The notes beneath the pieces are model-generated. The model made no database searches. It saw nothing but the letters and a program-made list of their open reading frames with translations, and was not told where the DNA came from. Below, piece by piece: positions 34,080 to 44,040 of a stretch of 64,000 bases of DNA. Made by a program: the position numbers and the translations under genes. Position 1 is the first letter of the stretch. Every line of letters starts with the position of its first letter. The stretch is taken from positions 13,924,067 through 13,988,066 of the forward strand of contig NC_049997.1 in the NCBI RefSeq assembly GCF_000003815.2. The letters run 5' to 3'. The DNA is from Branchiostoma floridae (Eukaryota; Chordata; Leptocardii; Amphioxiformes; Branchiostomatidae).

Positions 34080-35420
34080 CACAAGGCATGTCAAAAAACT
34101 ATATGCAGCGTTGAGAAATCTGAATTAAAGAATTTACGATATGATATGGAGGAGTCTTAAGTTTGTTAATTCGTCACCTTATACCCTACGCTGTTTTATT
34201 GAAAGCTGTTGTACTACTGTAAATGTTAGGCCTTGTTGACTAAATTCCTAACATGAAATCTAATTGATAACTCCGTATGTCATCACACGTATTTAGTTCC
34301 TAATACCACTACATGTGAACCGCGACACAATATGTAGTCGCTATACGAGTTCCTTTAACATCTCACAGGTACGTTATCATTATCGTTTATACATAATCTA
34401 ATGTTTTGATAATGCATTTGATTATGTATAAATGATAATGCCAAAGCGAACGATCTTAGATGTAGTCGCATGCTTTTTCCCGATGGCAGACAGTGCATAG
34501 TGGCGACGCCTAGACTCACTGTGCACTCAGGGCCTTCTCTATCCTTCTCGGTAAGTGTGGTTATTCTTACGAGCATGATTTTGACGAAAAAACGACTGAA
34601 CGTATACTATAATACAAAAGGACGCCAGATTTAAGTCACCATGCCAAAGAACGAATGAGTTAAAGGATAAAAAAGCACCAAGTTAAAGTGAAGAAACAGA
34701 ATTTTGTAGTTAAAATTAAACATGTAAGAGAGTTAAACATAAGTGGGTTTTTGTCTTACCTGAAGTTGGACTAACCAGATGAAGCAGGTTAAACGCCAGC
34801 ACAATACTGTTCATCCATCGAAAAAAACATCTTCAAGTAGTCAACAATTTTCCTCGCTTCTGAATTTGAGTGAATCTGAATCCGGGCGTCTACTTGGTAC
34901 GCAAGCGCACTACATCTATTTATTACGCCATCTGAACTTTTGTTGTCTTGGATCACCTGTCACGATGATTCGAATGGATCGCGACAAGAGGTATTAAAAG
35001 AATGGAAACGGAGAAACTTGCAAACTTCATTTGTTTGATATTTAGAACACTTATATACACTTTATTCCATGTGTACGTCATATAAAATCCTATATGTTAC
35101 TCTTGTAATAGTTAAGCAACACAACGTACGTAAGCTGAAAGCGTCGTTTCTGACGAATATCAAACAAAAGACACCAGACTAAAATGATTGAGCTTTGGGT
35201 CGTTTTAGATGATAATCAAGAAAGCAAATTTTGAAATATGGACACAGAAGAAAACACTGTTGAGAATCATTCTCATTTATAAAGTAGAATATGATAGCTA
35301 AGACCTCGGAAATGTCCTTACTGTCCATTCAAGGATGTAATTCACTTCAAGGTAACAGTGAGCCTATTCAGGCAGGTCACGCCCAAAACTCGTAAAAGCG
35401 TTAATGAATAAATGACACTT
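34080..35420 (-). other. Second copy of the tandem duplication, with a candidate signal-peptide exon
   Basis: On the minus strand, just above the donor GTAAGA (about 34757-34762), the frame MNSIVLAFNLLHLVSPTSG has signal-peptide character. A block near 35305-35396 (aaatgtccttactgtcca; cagtgagcctattcaggcag) is strongly conserved with 32798-32885 and lies upstream of both exons, so it could be a promoter. I found no downstream exon that completes a protein, so this may be a fragment. Confidence 0.35.
34374..34441. repeat. Hairpin, AT-rich
   Basis: cattatcgtttatacataat is inverted as attatgtataaatgataatg with a loop of roughly 24 bases. Confidence 0.85.
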
Positions 35421-35787
35421 GGGCTTACAACCGAAATTGATATGAAAGAAAAATCCAAATCGGATATTCCTTGCATTTCCAAAAACGCGCTACTATTTTG
35501 AATGGCGGACTGTTGAAGTGTTTTGGCGGATAGAAAGCCCAAATTGGATTGAGGTGAAGTGAGACCTGTAGATTCTGGTTATAATAAAACGTTGATATTT
35601 TTTAGTATCTTTAGATACCAATTTAAGCTTAGTATGGTAATCATTTCTTCCGTTTTACCCATTAGCCTTAGGATTTGAATACTGATATACGTTAAGTACA
35701 CATCCAGGCATAGACGCAAGCTGCCAAGCATATCCTTGTGTAAGTTGTGTTGATAATAAAAATAGATTTACTGAAAAGTTCTCCAAC

Positions 35788-36180
35788 ACCCCCACCTAAC
35801 TCCTTCTGCTTTTCCCCCTATCCGTTCCCCTTTTCCCCCGGACTTCCTCTTAACCCCCGCCGTACTTCATCTTTGCCCCCGTCATTCCTCTTTACCCCCG
35901 GTGTAATTCTGCTTTTCCCCCGCCCTTTTCCTTTTCCCCCAATGGCCGCCGTCAACCCGAATTGCACGTAGTCGACACGAAAATCGTTCGGAAAGTAACA
36001 ATAACGGTTGCGCCACGGAACATGAAATAGCCTATATGCTCTAGTATACATTCTGGGCCACCTTTCTGCCAAGTGGCGTTTCACAACTCCTTCCCAGTCT
36101 GAACTGAAAAAGCATGTCCCGTCAGCAGCGCGTCGTTTGTGGCGCTCCACCACTACTTGGTGACCGCTTGAGGCCGGCGC
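35788..36180 (+). mobile_element. Left arm of a long inverted repeat pair
   Basis: It starts CACCCCCACCTAACTCCTTC and contains seven more CCCCC tracts in a TTTnCCCCC context, then unique sequence (gtcgacacgaaaatcgttcg; tgaaatagcctatatgctct; cagcagcgcgtcgtttgtgg). The right arm at about 43620-44040 is its inverted copy. It is probably the terminal inverted repeat of a DNA transposon. Confidence 0.85.
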
Positions 36181-36699
36181 GCTGTGCTATGGCGATCGGG
36201 CGACTCGCTATATCGGCATCAATATGGTTGCCCCGGGAGCCCAGGACTAACAGGTCGTTCTTTTAAAAGAGGGACATACCGACCCAGGTTGGAAACAACG
36301 CAGGTAAAAGTCCCCGTGTCGATCCGAGGAGCAGGGTCGCGCCCGTGAATAGGCACTGCGTCTCAGCCCGACCAGCATAGTGGGACCCATCTATTTTTAT
36401 CTCACTGTGACTTTTCGGTATGCTAAGTAAAGGCAGAGTACATTTCATAATATACCCTTTATCATTTTTCACAAACTCGCTATGTGTCCATTTACAGTAC
36501 CTTAGTACCAAGATATCGTTTGCTATCTTCATACATTTCTTGTTACTCGCATGTATTGTACGCCCTGCTGCATTTCGACTGTGTTCGTTCTGCATGCCAT
36601 ATATCAAAGATCCAGCCACCCAGTTCACAAACACAAATACAGACACACGGTATTGAAACCACAGCATACGTGACGTATTAAAGACGCCGCAGCCGACAT
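36181..36699. other. Interior between left arm and LINE 3' end
   Basis: Unique sequence with short minus-strand frames and no recognisable domain. It may be residual interior of the inverted-arm element. Confidence 0.5.
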
Positions 36700-36818
36700 T
36701 TTATGAATGAAAGACCTTTATTGTACATTCATGCCTCGACGGGCTAGGTACAGGTCACTGATAACAGACATGACTGATAACAGACATAACAAACATATGC
36801 AAAAACAACAAGATACAA

Positions 36819-39800
36819 TTAACTAGCTGAAGGTACTAAGCTAACAGGATGGTCGACATCTTCTCGCTTCTTTGTACAGGTGTAGATATAGGAACAGATA
36901 ATGTTTGATATACAGGGTTTGTCTAGGCGCATCAAAAATAGAAATTTATCCGTTGCATTAAGGTGTTCAAAATATGGGAACTCTTTTCTTATATATTCAT
37001 AAAGCACAATCCGTTCATTATGGTACAGTTTACAGTGTAAAATAAAATGCTGTTCATCTTCTACTTGTTGCAAATCACAAAATTGGCAGACTCTATGCTG
37101 CAGAGGGGTGCGGTTGTGCCTTCCAGTTTCGATATGTAACTTGTGGCAACTAATCCGGAGTTTAGTGACAGCCACTCTGTGTTGTATGTTTTTCACCATC
37201 AGATATTCTTCTTCTTTATAAATAGTCTTGAATAATCTATAGGTTCGTAATTTGTTACCGAAAGATTTGTCCCGGTTGTCATTGTGTATTTCAGCTTTAA
37301 ATGTTTGAATATGAATATCCTTTAATCGTTGGCTGATGGCGTTGGTTATAGGTAATAGGTTTGTTCCTAGAGATATCTGAGATCTCCATATGTAGGCAAA
37401 ACCGCATTCCTCCAGTATCTTACGAACGCCGGACGCCCAGCACTTGTTTCCATTTGCATCTAGTTGTAATTGACAAGATAGGGCGTCGGCTTGTAGACTG
37501 TCAGCTGGCACGTTTTGACGGATTCTTAGAAAGTGTTTGATAGCGTTCAGGGAGGCTTCCAGTTGAATGGGGTACCTCCCTAATTCCGCTCTTGTGGCAA
37601 GGTTAGATGCTGGTCTGGGGATATTTAGTGCTTGTTTGCAGAATTTGAGGTGAACAGATTCAATGGGACAGGTTTTAGGGCTTTTTAATGCGCCCCAGAT
37701 TTCTGAGCCATAAAGTAGAATAGGTTTGACACATGCATCGAAAAGTTTGTTTCTAACTGGTAATGAGGCGGTGGCTTTATCTAAAGATTGTTTTATTCCG
37801 AATAAAGCCTTCAGACCTTTGCCACTCAGGTATTTGTTGTTAGCTTTAAACGTGCCAGCTGCACTCACAATAATACCGAGATAAGTATAACAAGTTACAA
37901 TTTCTATTTCACGATTATCAAACAGGAGAGAACAGTTTTTAGGTAGACTGCCACCCTTTTTAAATACAATAATTTTTGTTTTCCTAAGATTTACTTTTAA
38001 TTTCCAGAGTGCACAATAATTTTCCAGATTGTTCAAGGAATGCTGTAATCCCTGTTTGGACTCGGAAAAAATTACCAAGTCGTCAGCATACAACAAGCAA
38101 GGGACAGTTTTGTTGTACATAAATGGAGGATTACAGGGAGCACCGTCAAATTGGGACACAATATCGCTAAGAAAAAGGTTAAATAATGTAGGGCTTAAAT
38201 TACACCCTTGTCTCACACCACAATTAGTAACAAAAGTTTCAGTCAATCCATTTTTAGATTTAACGCAGTTTATAGTCTTTGAATACATGCCTTCTATTAC
38301 TTTTAGAAATTTACCACCAATACCGAGCTTACTCAATTTAAACAAGAGGCCGTTTCTCCAAACAGAATCAAATGCTTTGCTAAAATCAATGAAGCAAGCG
38401 TAAAGTTGACGATTTTTGTTTAGATATTTGCTAACTAGTGTGCTTAAAACAAACAGATTATCGGTAGTTCTAAAGTTTTGTCTGAAGCCTGCTTGGTGTG
38501 GCTGGAAGAGGTTATTGTGTTCTGCGTATTTGACAAGGCGTGAATTTAGAATGGAGGAAAATAATTTCCCTAAACAGCTGATTATAGAAATCCCTCTGTA
38601 GTTATCTGGCAGGGAGGTGTCTCCTGACTTGTGGATAGGAACAATATGACTTACTGACCATTCCTGCGGAAAATGACCATTTTGTAAGCAAGTGTTAAAC
38701 AAGTGGAGTATAGGTTCTTTAAGCAACATTTTACCAGATTTTAGCATTTCATTCAAGATTCTGTCATTGCCGCTTGACTTATTGTTTTTTAGTTTTAAAA
38801 CTGCGGTGTCCAATTCTTCTGGAGTAATTGCGGAATCTAGTTCTGACGAGTTTGGTGGGGTGTTCGAAAAGTCTGTTTGAACGTTTTCACTGGGAAGGTC
38901 GTTGTCTGTAGAGCTATCAGGAAATTTGTCAAGATTTTTGAAGTGATTTACCCATTCCTCTTCTGTAATCTGGTTATCGTCATTTGGCCTTCCTGGTTTC
39001 AGTTTATTTATCAAGTTCCAGAATGCACTCGGGTTTCTTTCCTTTAGTGAAGACAATTGATCCATGATTTGTTGGTGGAACTCTCGTTTTTTCTTTTTTA
39101 ACAGTTTCTTATATTCTTTTTTACTTTTGAAGAATCTACCCCTTATGTCTGGATTCGAAGGATTTTTTTCCAGTAAAGATGCTATGTTTTTCACTTCCCT
39201 TTTCATTTCCATGCAGGTTTTGTCAAACCATTTCTTGTTTTGTCTTTTACGTGGGCGTTTCCTTACCCTTTTCAAACATAGCGACTGATCACCTGCTTCT
39301 CTCAAAATGGAACCAAACTCAGACACATAGTCATCAATTTCCGAAGTGCTGTTTATGTTGTTTGGAACATTAGAACAAAGTAAACGTAGTCTGTCGACGA
39401 AATGAGACTGGCCGAGAGAAGAAAGAAACTTCTGGGCTGATTTAACGTTCCATTTATATTGTTTGGGGAGAGGTTTTGCATTTGATATTTTCCGGCTTTC
39501 TTGATAGGAGTGATTTGTTGATTTTGATTGGATTAATGCCCAAACCATGCAGTGATCAGAGAATAACGTTAATGGTTTTATGTGAAACGATAAGATTTGT
39601 GGGATCAGGGACTGACTGCAAATTATGTAGTCAACTGTGCTGCTTCCACGCGGTTGGTGACAGGTAAATTTCCCCTGTAAATCCCCAGCTACCCTCCCGT
39701 TTAAAACTCTTAGGTTAGCTTGAACACATAGGTCAGCAATATGCCTGCCGAATTTATTCGGAGGGGCCTTATCCATGTGTTGTCTATCTGAGGAGTAAGG

Positions 39801-40349
39801 GAAGCTGTCTGGATTACAATCGTCGGGAGTGCTATCATCTACATAATCGCGCAAATCACCAAGACGAGCGTTTAAGTCGCCGCCAAGTAAAATAAATCCG
39901 TCTGAACTATATCTGGATATTTCGCTTTCTAGGATTTCTAATGTATGATTTTCTGCGTATTTGTGGGTGGTTGATGTACTGGGACTAATATATGCCGAAC
40001 AGATGAACAAGTCTTTTGGTAGGCCCAGTAGCTTTCGGTCTATCTGTACCCAGAGAACGTCTGTGGATTTTGATTGTGCTTTCTTGACGTAGTTTCTGTA
40101 CTCAGTCTTGTAGAAGAAAATTATACCCCCCGATGAGCGCTTTGCTCGCTTGTTTTTTTGTCTACATTGGTGGAAATAACTGTAGCCGGGAATGTTAATT
40201 TTTGTGTTTTCTGTGCTCCAGGTTTCTAGGAGCGAGAAGAAGTCAAACTTGTTTACATAAGACACGAAATCTATATCCTCTAATTTGGTACCTAAGCCAT
40301 GAACGTTCCAGGCACCAAAGCTTTTGCTTCCGCCTGGGAAAGTTTTCAT
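36819..40349 (-). CDS. LINE ORF2: AP endonuclease and reverse transcriptase
   Basis: 1,176 residues. Endonuclease motifs: AWNVHGLG near residue 13, LLETWS near 40, LLGGDLNARLGDL near 155 and FSDHCMVW near 263. Reverse transcriptase motifs: VPIHKSGDTSLPDNYRGIS, CFIDFSKAFDSVWRNGL, GVRQGCNLSPTLFNLFLSD and the catalytic LLYADDLVIF near 755. A C-terminal Cys/His cluster (CQFCDLQQVEDEQHFILHC) lies near 1100. The protein nicks target DNA and copies the element's RNA at the nick. Catalytic residues are all present. The start is the first Met of the frame and may be slightly downstream of the true one. Confidence 0.95.
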   Translation of the reverse strand: MKTFPGGSKSFGAWNVHGLGTKLEDIDFVSYVNKFDFFSLLETWSTENTKINIPGYSYFHQCRQKNKRAKRSSGGIIFFYKTEYRNYVKKAQSKSTDVLWVQIDRKLLGLPKDLFICSAYISPSTSTTHKYAENHTLEILESEISRYSSDGFILLGGDLNARLGDLRDYVDDSTPDDCNPDSFPYSSDRQHMDKAPPNKFGRHIADLCVQANLRVLNGRVAGDLQGKFTCHQPRGSSTVDYIICSQSLIPQILSFHIKPLTLFSDHCMVWALIQSKSTNHSYQESRKISNAKPLPKQYKWNVKSAQKFLSSLGQSHFVDRLRLLCSNVPNNINSTSEIDDYVSEFGSILREAGDQSLCLKRVRKRPRKRQNKKWFDKTCMEMKREVKNIASLLEKNPSNPDIRGRFFKSKKEYKKLLKKKKREFHQQIMDQLSSLKERNPSAFWNLINKLKPGRPNDDNQITEEEWVNHFKNLDKFPDSSTDNDLPSENVQTDFSNTPPNSSELDSAITPEELDTAVLKLKNNKSSGNDRILNEMLKSGKMLLKEPILHLFNTCLQNGHFPQEWSVSHIVPIHKSGDTSLPDNYRGISIISCLGKLFSSILNSRLVKYAEHNNLFQPHQAGFRQNFRTTDNLFVLSTLVSKYLNKNRQLYACFIDFSKAFDSVWRNGLLFKLSKLGIGGKFLKVIEGMYSKTINCVKSKNGLTETFVTNCGVRQGCNLSPTLFNLFLSDIVSQFDGAPCNPPFMYNKTVPCLLYADDLVIFSESKQGLQHSLNNLENYCALWKLKVNLRKTKIIVFKKGGSLPKNCSLLFDNREIEIVTCYTYLGIIVSAAGTFKANNKYLSGKGLKALFGIKQSLDKATASLPVRNKLFDACVKPILLYGSEIWGALKSPKTCPIESVHLKFCKQALNIPRPASNLATRAELGRYPIQLEASLNAIKHFLRIRQNVPADSLQADALSCQLQLDANGNKCWASGVRKILEECGFAYIWRSQISLGTNLLPITNAISQRLKDIHIQTFKAEIHNDNRDKSFGNKLRTYRLFKTIYKEEEYLMVKNIQHRVAVTKLRISCHKLHIETGRHNRTPLQHRVCQFCDLQQVEDEQHFILHCKLYHNERIVLYEYIRKEFPYFEHLNATDKFLFLMRLDKPCISNIICSYIYTCTKKREDVDHPVSLVPSAS

Positions 40350-40646
40350 ACTGTTGATAAAGTACTAGTACTAAGAAAAATTGTGTCTTTACGGTCCGAA
40401 TCCACAATACTTGACAATACTTAACTAGTTAAACATTTAAATAGAGATACTATGACAATGAATTCTAAAACTTCAGTGAGATACTATAAATTGGAAGTCT
40501 AAAACTACTACTATATGTTTATGAAATACCAACGTTAGCAAACAATGAGTCTAGCAGTTCTTTAAGAGATAACAAACAAAAACAGAAAAGGGAATTTAAA
40601 AGTAAAGGCACATAGGGTGACGCAAAGTACAGTCCCAGTACACATC

Positions 40647-43175
40647 CTACCACATGGCGAACATCGGCGGCCACATCATACTTGGGTGCCATGGCCAGGG
40701 CGGTGGGTTCATCAGCGGTGGATGTCGGGGCGGGATGGGGATGTTGGCGTTCGGGTGGGGTCCCCAGGGCACGGGAGGAGGCTGGAACGTGGGCCGGCTC
40801 CAAGGTCCGGAGGGTGGGGGCTGGTTCCAGGGTCCTGCACGGTGTCTGGGCGTGATCGCTGTTTCCCCCGTCTGGCCATTCGAAGTAGAGGACTTTGACC
40901 CTTGCAGGGTGATAGGGCCGCTAACCCTTGGCGCATCGAACGTCTGTCCTGTTCTCTGTGTTGAAGGTCCGGTAGGAATGACAGGCATACATTCTGTCGG
41001 GCCTCTCTCAGGTGCCGGTGCAGGGCGTCCATGCACGGGGTGGTGACTTGAAGTTGGAGCGGGTTGGGAGCGAGTAGGAGACTGAGTTGGTCTTGGAGCG
41101 GGTTGGGGTTGGAATCGAGGAGGTGTCTGACTGGGTCTGCCCATCTGTGCACCAACTACTGCGTCTCTGTACGAGCGGTTCGGAGAACTTAGCTTGATGT
41201 TTGCTGTGGGTTGGTTGTTGTTGATGATAGGGTCGTTCCTTCGGCCCATGTAATGGCCCAGGCCTACGAGGGGGTTGATCGTTCGCTTTATGTTGGCTGC
41301 CAGAACCCGAGTCCCATTTCTGTTGAGATGATATCCGTCTGATGAGTACAGGGGTCTCTTGATGGTCCCAGAGGTGGCAAAGTTCGAGTTGTCGATAGTG
41401 TGAATGTAAGACGTCTCATCAGCGGCGACCTTCAGGAAGGTGTTGACGTCATCACCAAATTGTTGGAGGGTGGGGTCATCTCTTGGTAGCACTGAAGATA
41501 AGACAAGGTTGGTGCGTGGATACTTCTCGTGGGTTACCTGGATTAGCTCGCGAAAGTTCTCTGTCACCAATGTAGCGTCTCTAGCATCCCGTATGTCATT
41601 CGTCCCAACATGGAACAAAATGACCTTTGGGTCAGGTCGGGCCGAACTCTGAATGTAGTCTAGGCATTGAGAAATGTTGAAGGCCAACTCTTTATTCACA
41701 CGTTTGTTTGGGTACAGTACGTCCGTTTTTAGCGCTTTGGTGTTGGAGTCTCCCAGGATGAGTATGTCGGGCTGGGTTTCTTTGTTTTGTAGATTGGTCG
41801 TCATTGTCTCCTCCGGCGGGATCTCAGTGTTGTCTCTGGCTGCACGCGGGCGGTGATTAGCTTCTGAATGGCTTTTCTGTGCACCTTGTTTCTCCGGCAT
41901 ATGTGAACTGCCAGCGGCGGTACCATCAATGGCCTCGTTCAGCACCTCGAATCTGTTGTGTACCTTTATTGTCGCCACTTCGCGGATTAGCCTGTCGGCG
42001 CGTTCTGAATCCTGATTTTCCCTGGTTTGAGTTCCCGCCGATGTCACCTGCCGCTTTGATGTGGTCTTGACTAATTCGTCGAATCTGTCTCGTAACGTCT
42101 TGACTTCACGTGCAAGATCGCGCTTTTCCCTTTCAAGACGCACAATGTCATCTTTCAGCTTTTTCCCTTCTTCAATAGTGAGGCCACTACACCTGTGGTT
42201 TTGGCCGGAGGATTTCAGTTTGTCTTCAAGGACAGACAGCCGTTGTGAAATAGAGTCCTCAAACGTTTTTCTGTCGGCGATTGAATCAACTAGACACGTT
42301 TCCAGCTTGTTTACGCTGTCTTGAACAATAGAGCAATTGGAAGAGGAACACCGATCCGCCACATTTGTCTGAGTGTTAGACATATTGTCAGATACACCTT
42401 CAGTCTCATTACTGTTTACATCAAGCAAACCTTTAGGTACAGTTCTGCACAGCGGACACACATCAGACGCAAGGGGTTGATCACACGTTTGGCAAAGTGT
42501 AGTGCTGCTATTCACTGTCGTTATAGAACCCTCCAGGCTTGTGTTCTGAGGTGAAACAACCGTATTATTGTTCACGGGAGGAGTGGAGCTAATGTTCTGT
42601 TGTACCTTCTGTCTGAGACCAGGGAACACTTCCGAAAACCAAAGCAAGTACGCCGAACCTTGAATCAGCAACTTCTGGGTCGATTCGTAGATTTTGATGC
42701 TCACAGAACCAACCGACTGTTTGGTTTGGAAGTCAACGAACGTGGTTTTGATGTGATGACCGTCACTGGACTCGTCTTTTGCTCGAGTGTTGTAGAACTC
42801 CTCACATTTAGAAAGCCAGGAAATCGCATGATTGGGGGGAAGGTATATTGTGATACTTTGAGCGTTGTGTTGTATACAATAGTTCCTAGGCTGTTTCAGC
42901 GATTTCTTGGAGAATCTGGGCGCGCCGGGGATGGTATGGCTGTCGTTGTACTGTTGTCTACGGGAAGCGTCCGAAAGAACAGTAAAAGCCTTCCTCACCT
43001 CTTTGTGCTTTACATGAGCTTTCTTGAAGACGCTGTCTGTCCTGCTGAGCTTGCATGCTTCTTCATACAACAGGAGCTCTGTCGTGTAGGCAGCGACAAT
43101 TTCATCGTGAGTCGCTGTGGGTGGAACACCGAGTGCCGAGTACAACTTTTCAGGGTCACTTCCATCGGTCGCCAT
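40647..43175 (-). CDS. LINE ORF1: J-like domain, zinc ribbon, coiled coil, SGNH esterase
   Basis: 842 residues. Residues 10-77 look like a J domain (LYSALGVPPTATHDEIVAAY ... VRKAFTVLSDASRRQQYND), but the HPD tripeptide is absent. Residues 100-190 form a beta-rich module seen by pattern in other aquatic-animal ORF1 proteins (VSIKIYESTQKLLIQGS). CQTCDQPLASDVCPLC at 228-243 is a zinc-ribbon-like pair. A coiled coil follows at about 310-370. An SGNH/GDSL esterase domain spans 471-640 with GDSN, VGTND and SDGYH. The last 170 residues are rich in Pro, Gln and Trp. ORF1 proteins coat the RNA; the esterase is known in some CR1/L2-type elements. A J-like head is unexpected. Confidence 0.85.
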   Translation of the reverse strand: MATDGSDPEKLYSALGVPPTATHDEIVAAYTTELLLYEEACKLSRTDSVFKKAHVKHKEVRKAFTVLSDASRRQQYNDSHTIPGAPRFSKKSLKQPRNYCIQHNAQSITIYLPPNHAISWLSKCEEFYNTRAKDESSDGHHIKTTFVDFQTKQSVGSVSIKIYESTQKLLIQGSAYLLWFSEVFPGLRQKVQQNISSTPPVNNNTVVSPQNTSLEGSITTVNSSTTLCQTCDQPLASDVCPLCRTVPKGLLDVNSNETEGVSDNMSNTQTNVADRCSSSNCSIVQDSVNKLETCLVDSIADRKTFEDSISQRLSVLEDKLKSSGQNHRCSGLTIEEGKKLKDDIVRLEREKRDLAREVKTLRDRFDELVKTTSKRQVTSAGTQTRENQDSERADRLIREVATIKVHNRFEVLNEAIDGTAAGSSHMPEKQGAQKSHSEANHRPRAARDNTEIPPEETMTTNLQNKETQPDILILGDSNTKALKTDVLYPNKRVNKELAFNISQCLDYIQSSARPDPKVILFHVGTNDIRDARDATLVTENFRELIQVTHEKYPRTNLVLSSVLPRDDPTLQQFGDDVNTFLKVAADETSYIHTIDNSNFATSGTIKRPLYSSDGYHLNRNGTRVLAANIKRTINPLVGLGHYMGRRNDPIINNNQPTANIKLSSPNRSYRDAVVGAQMGRPSQTPPRFQPQPAPRPTQSPTRSQPAPTSSHHPVHGRPAPAPERGPTECMPVIPTGPSTQRTGQTFDAPRVSGPITLQGSKSSTSNGQTGETAITPRHRAGPWNQPPPSGPWSRPTFQPPPVPWGPHPNANIPIPPRHPPLMNPPPWPWHPSMMWPPMFAMW

Positions 43176-43614
43176 TGTTCCGAGCGCTTGGGTCGGCTTG
43201 GGTTGTCTGTTGCTCCAAAATTACCGCCGTATTTGCAGCGAAAATAGACCAAAGTACGCAAAAACCTACTCAAGTAGAAGAAACTTACATCAGCAAACTA
43301 GTAGAATGTAAAATATTGGATGGATCGCACGGTTAGACACAATTTAACTTATTCTAGCAGGAGCGTGCGATCGCCGTGACCGTCGTCGCCGCCATCTTGT
43401 ATGAAGATCTGTTACATCAAGTGAAAACTTGAAATGCTACACACACGCATTCTCGAATGTACGCATTCTCTGCCTGTCTTTTGAATTGATTCTGTACTCT
43501 CTTTGTACATCATTCCCATACAATATTGAATCCATCACTTCGACATTGCATTTATAAAGAATTATAATATAAGATTCTGATCTTGTAGCCAAGCCTAATG
43601 ATTTTCTGAAACGC

Positions 43615-44040
43615 CGCAAAACCCCGGCGTCAAGCGATCCGCCACCCAGCCACTAAGTACTAGTTGCATTTATGTACGTGGAGCACCACAAACTACGCGC
43701 TGCTGACGGCACATGGCTTTTCAGTTCAGAATGGCAAGGTGTTGTGAAATGCCACTTGGCAAAAAAGTGGCCCAGAATGTGTATTAGAGCATAGGCTATT
43801 TCATGTTCCGTGGCGCAACCTTTATTGTTACATTCCGAACGATTTTCGTGTCGACTACGTGCAATTCGGGTTGACGGCGGCCATTGGGGGGAAAGGAAAA
43901 GGGCGGGGGAAGAGCAGAATTACACCGGGGCTAAAGAGGAATGACGGGGGCACAGATGAAGTACGGCGGGGGTTAAGAGGAAGTCCGGGGGAAAAGGTGA
44001 ACGGGTAGGGGGAAAAGCAGAAGGAGTTAGGTGGGGGTGA
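43615..44040 (-). mobile_element. Right arm of the long inverted repeat pair
   Basis: This is an inverted copy of 35788-36180 with the same GGGGG-tract series, the shared unique blocks, and a small insertion (about 20 bases near 43660-43680) near its inner end. It ends gttaggtgggggtg. Confidence 0.85.

Larger units (their letters stand above)
36700..43400 (-). mobile_element. Full-length LINE, CR1/L2-like
   Basis: The 5' end is near 43400 on the minus strand (caagATGGCGGCGACGACGG type start), followed by ORF1 (43175-40647), a spacer of about 300 bases, ORF2 (40349-36819) and a 3' end with AATAAAGGTCTTTCATTCAT near 36700. Both ORFs are open without stops, so the copy is young. The 3' tail with ATTC units and the esterase-type ORF1 suggest the CR1/L2 group; the exact clade is not certain. 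Confidence 0.9.

Noticed and set aside
35747-35971. Pro/Phe-rich plus frame and its counterpart at 43855-44061
   Set aside because: They are translations of the C-tract arm tips of the inverted repeat pair, not a gene.
38029-39373. Plus-strand frames inside the LINE ORF2
   Set aside because: They are the antisense shadow of the reverse transcriptase and endonuclease frame.
42600-43247. 215-codon plus-strand frame opposite LINE ORF1
   Set aside because: It is antisense to the J-like domain and has no domain pattern of its own.
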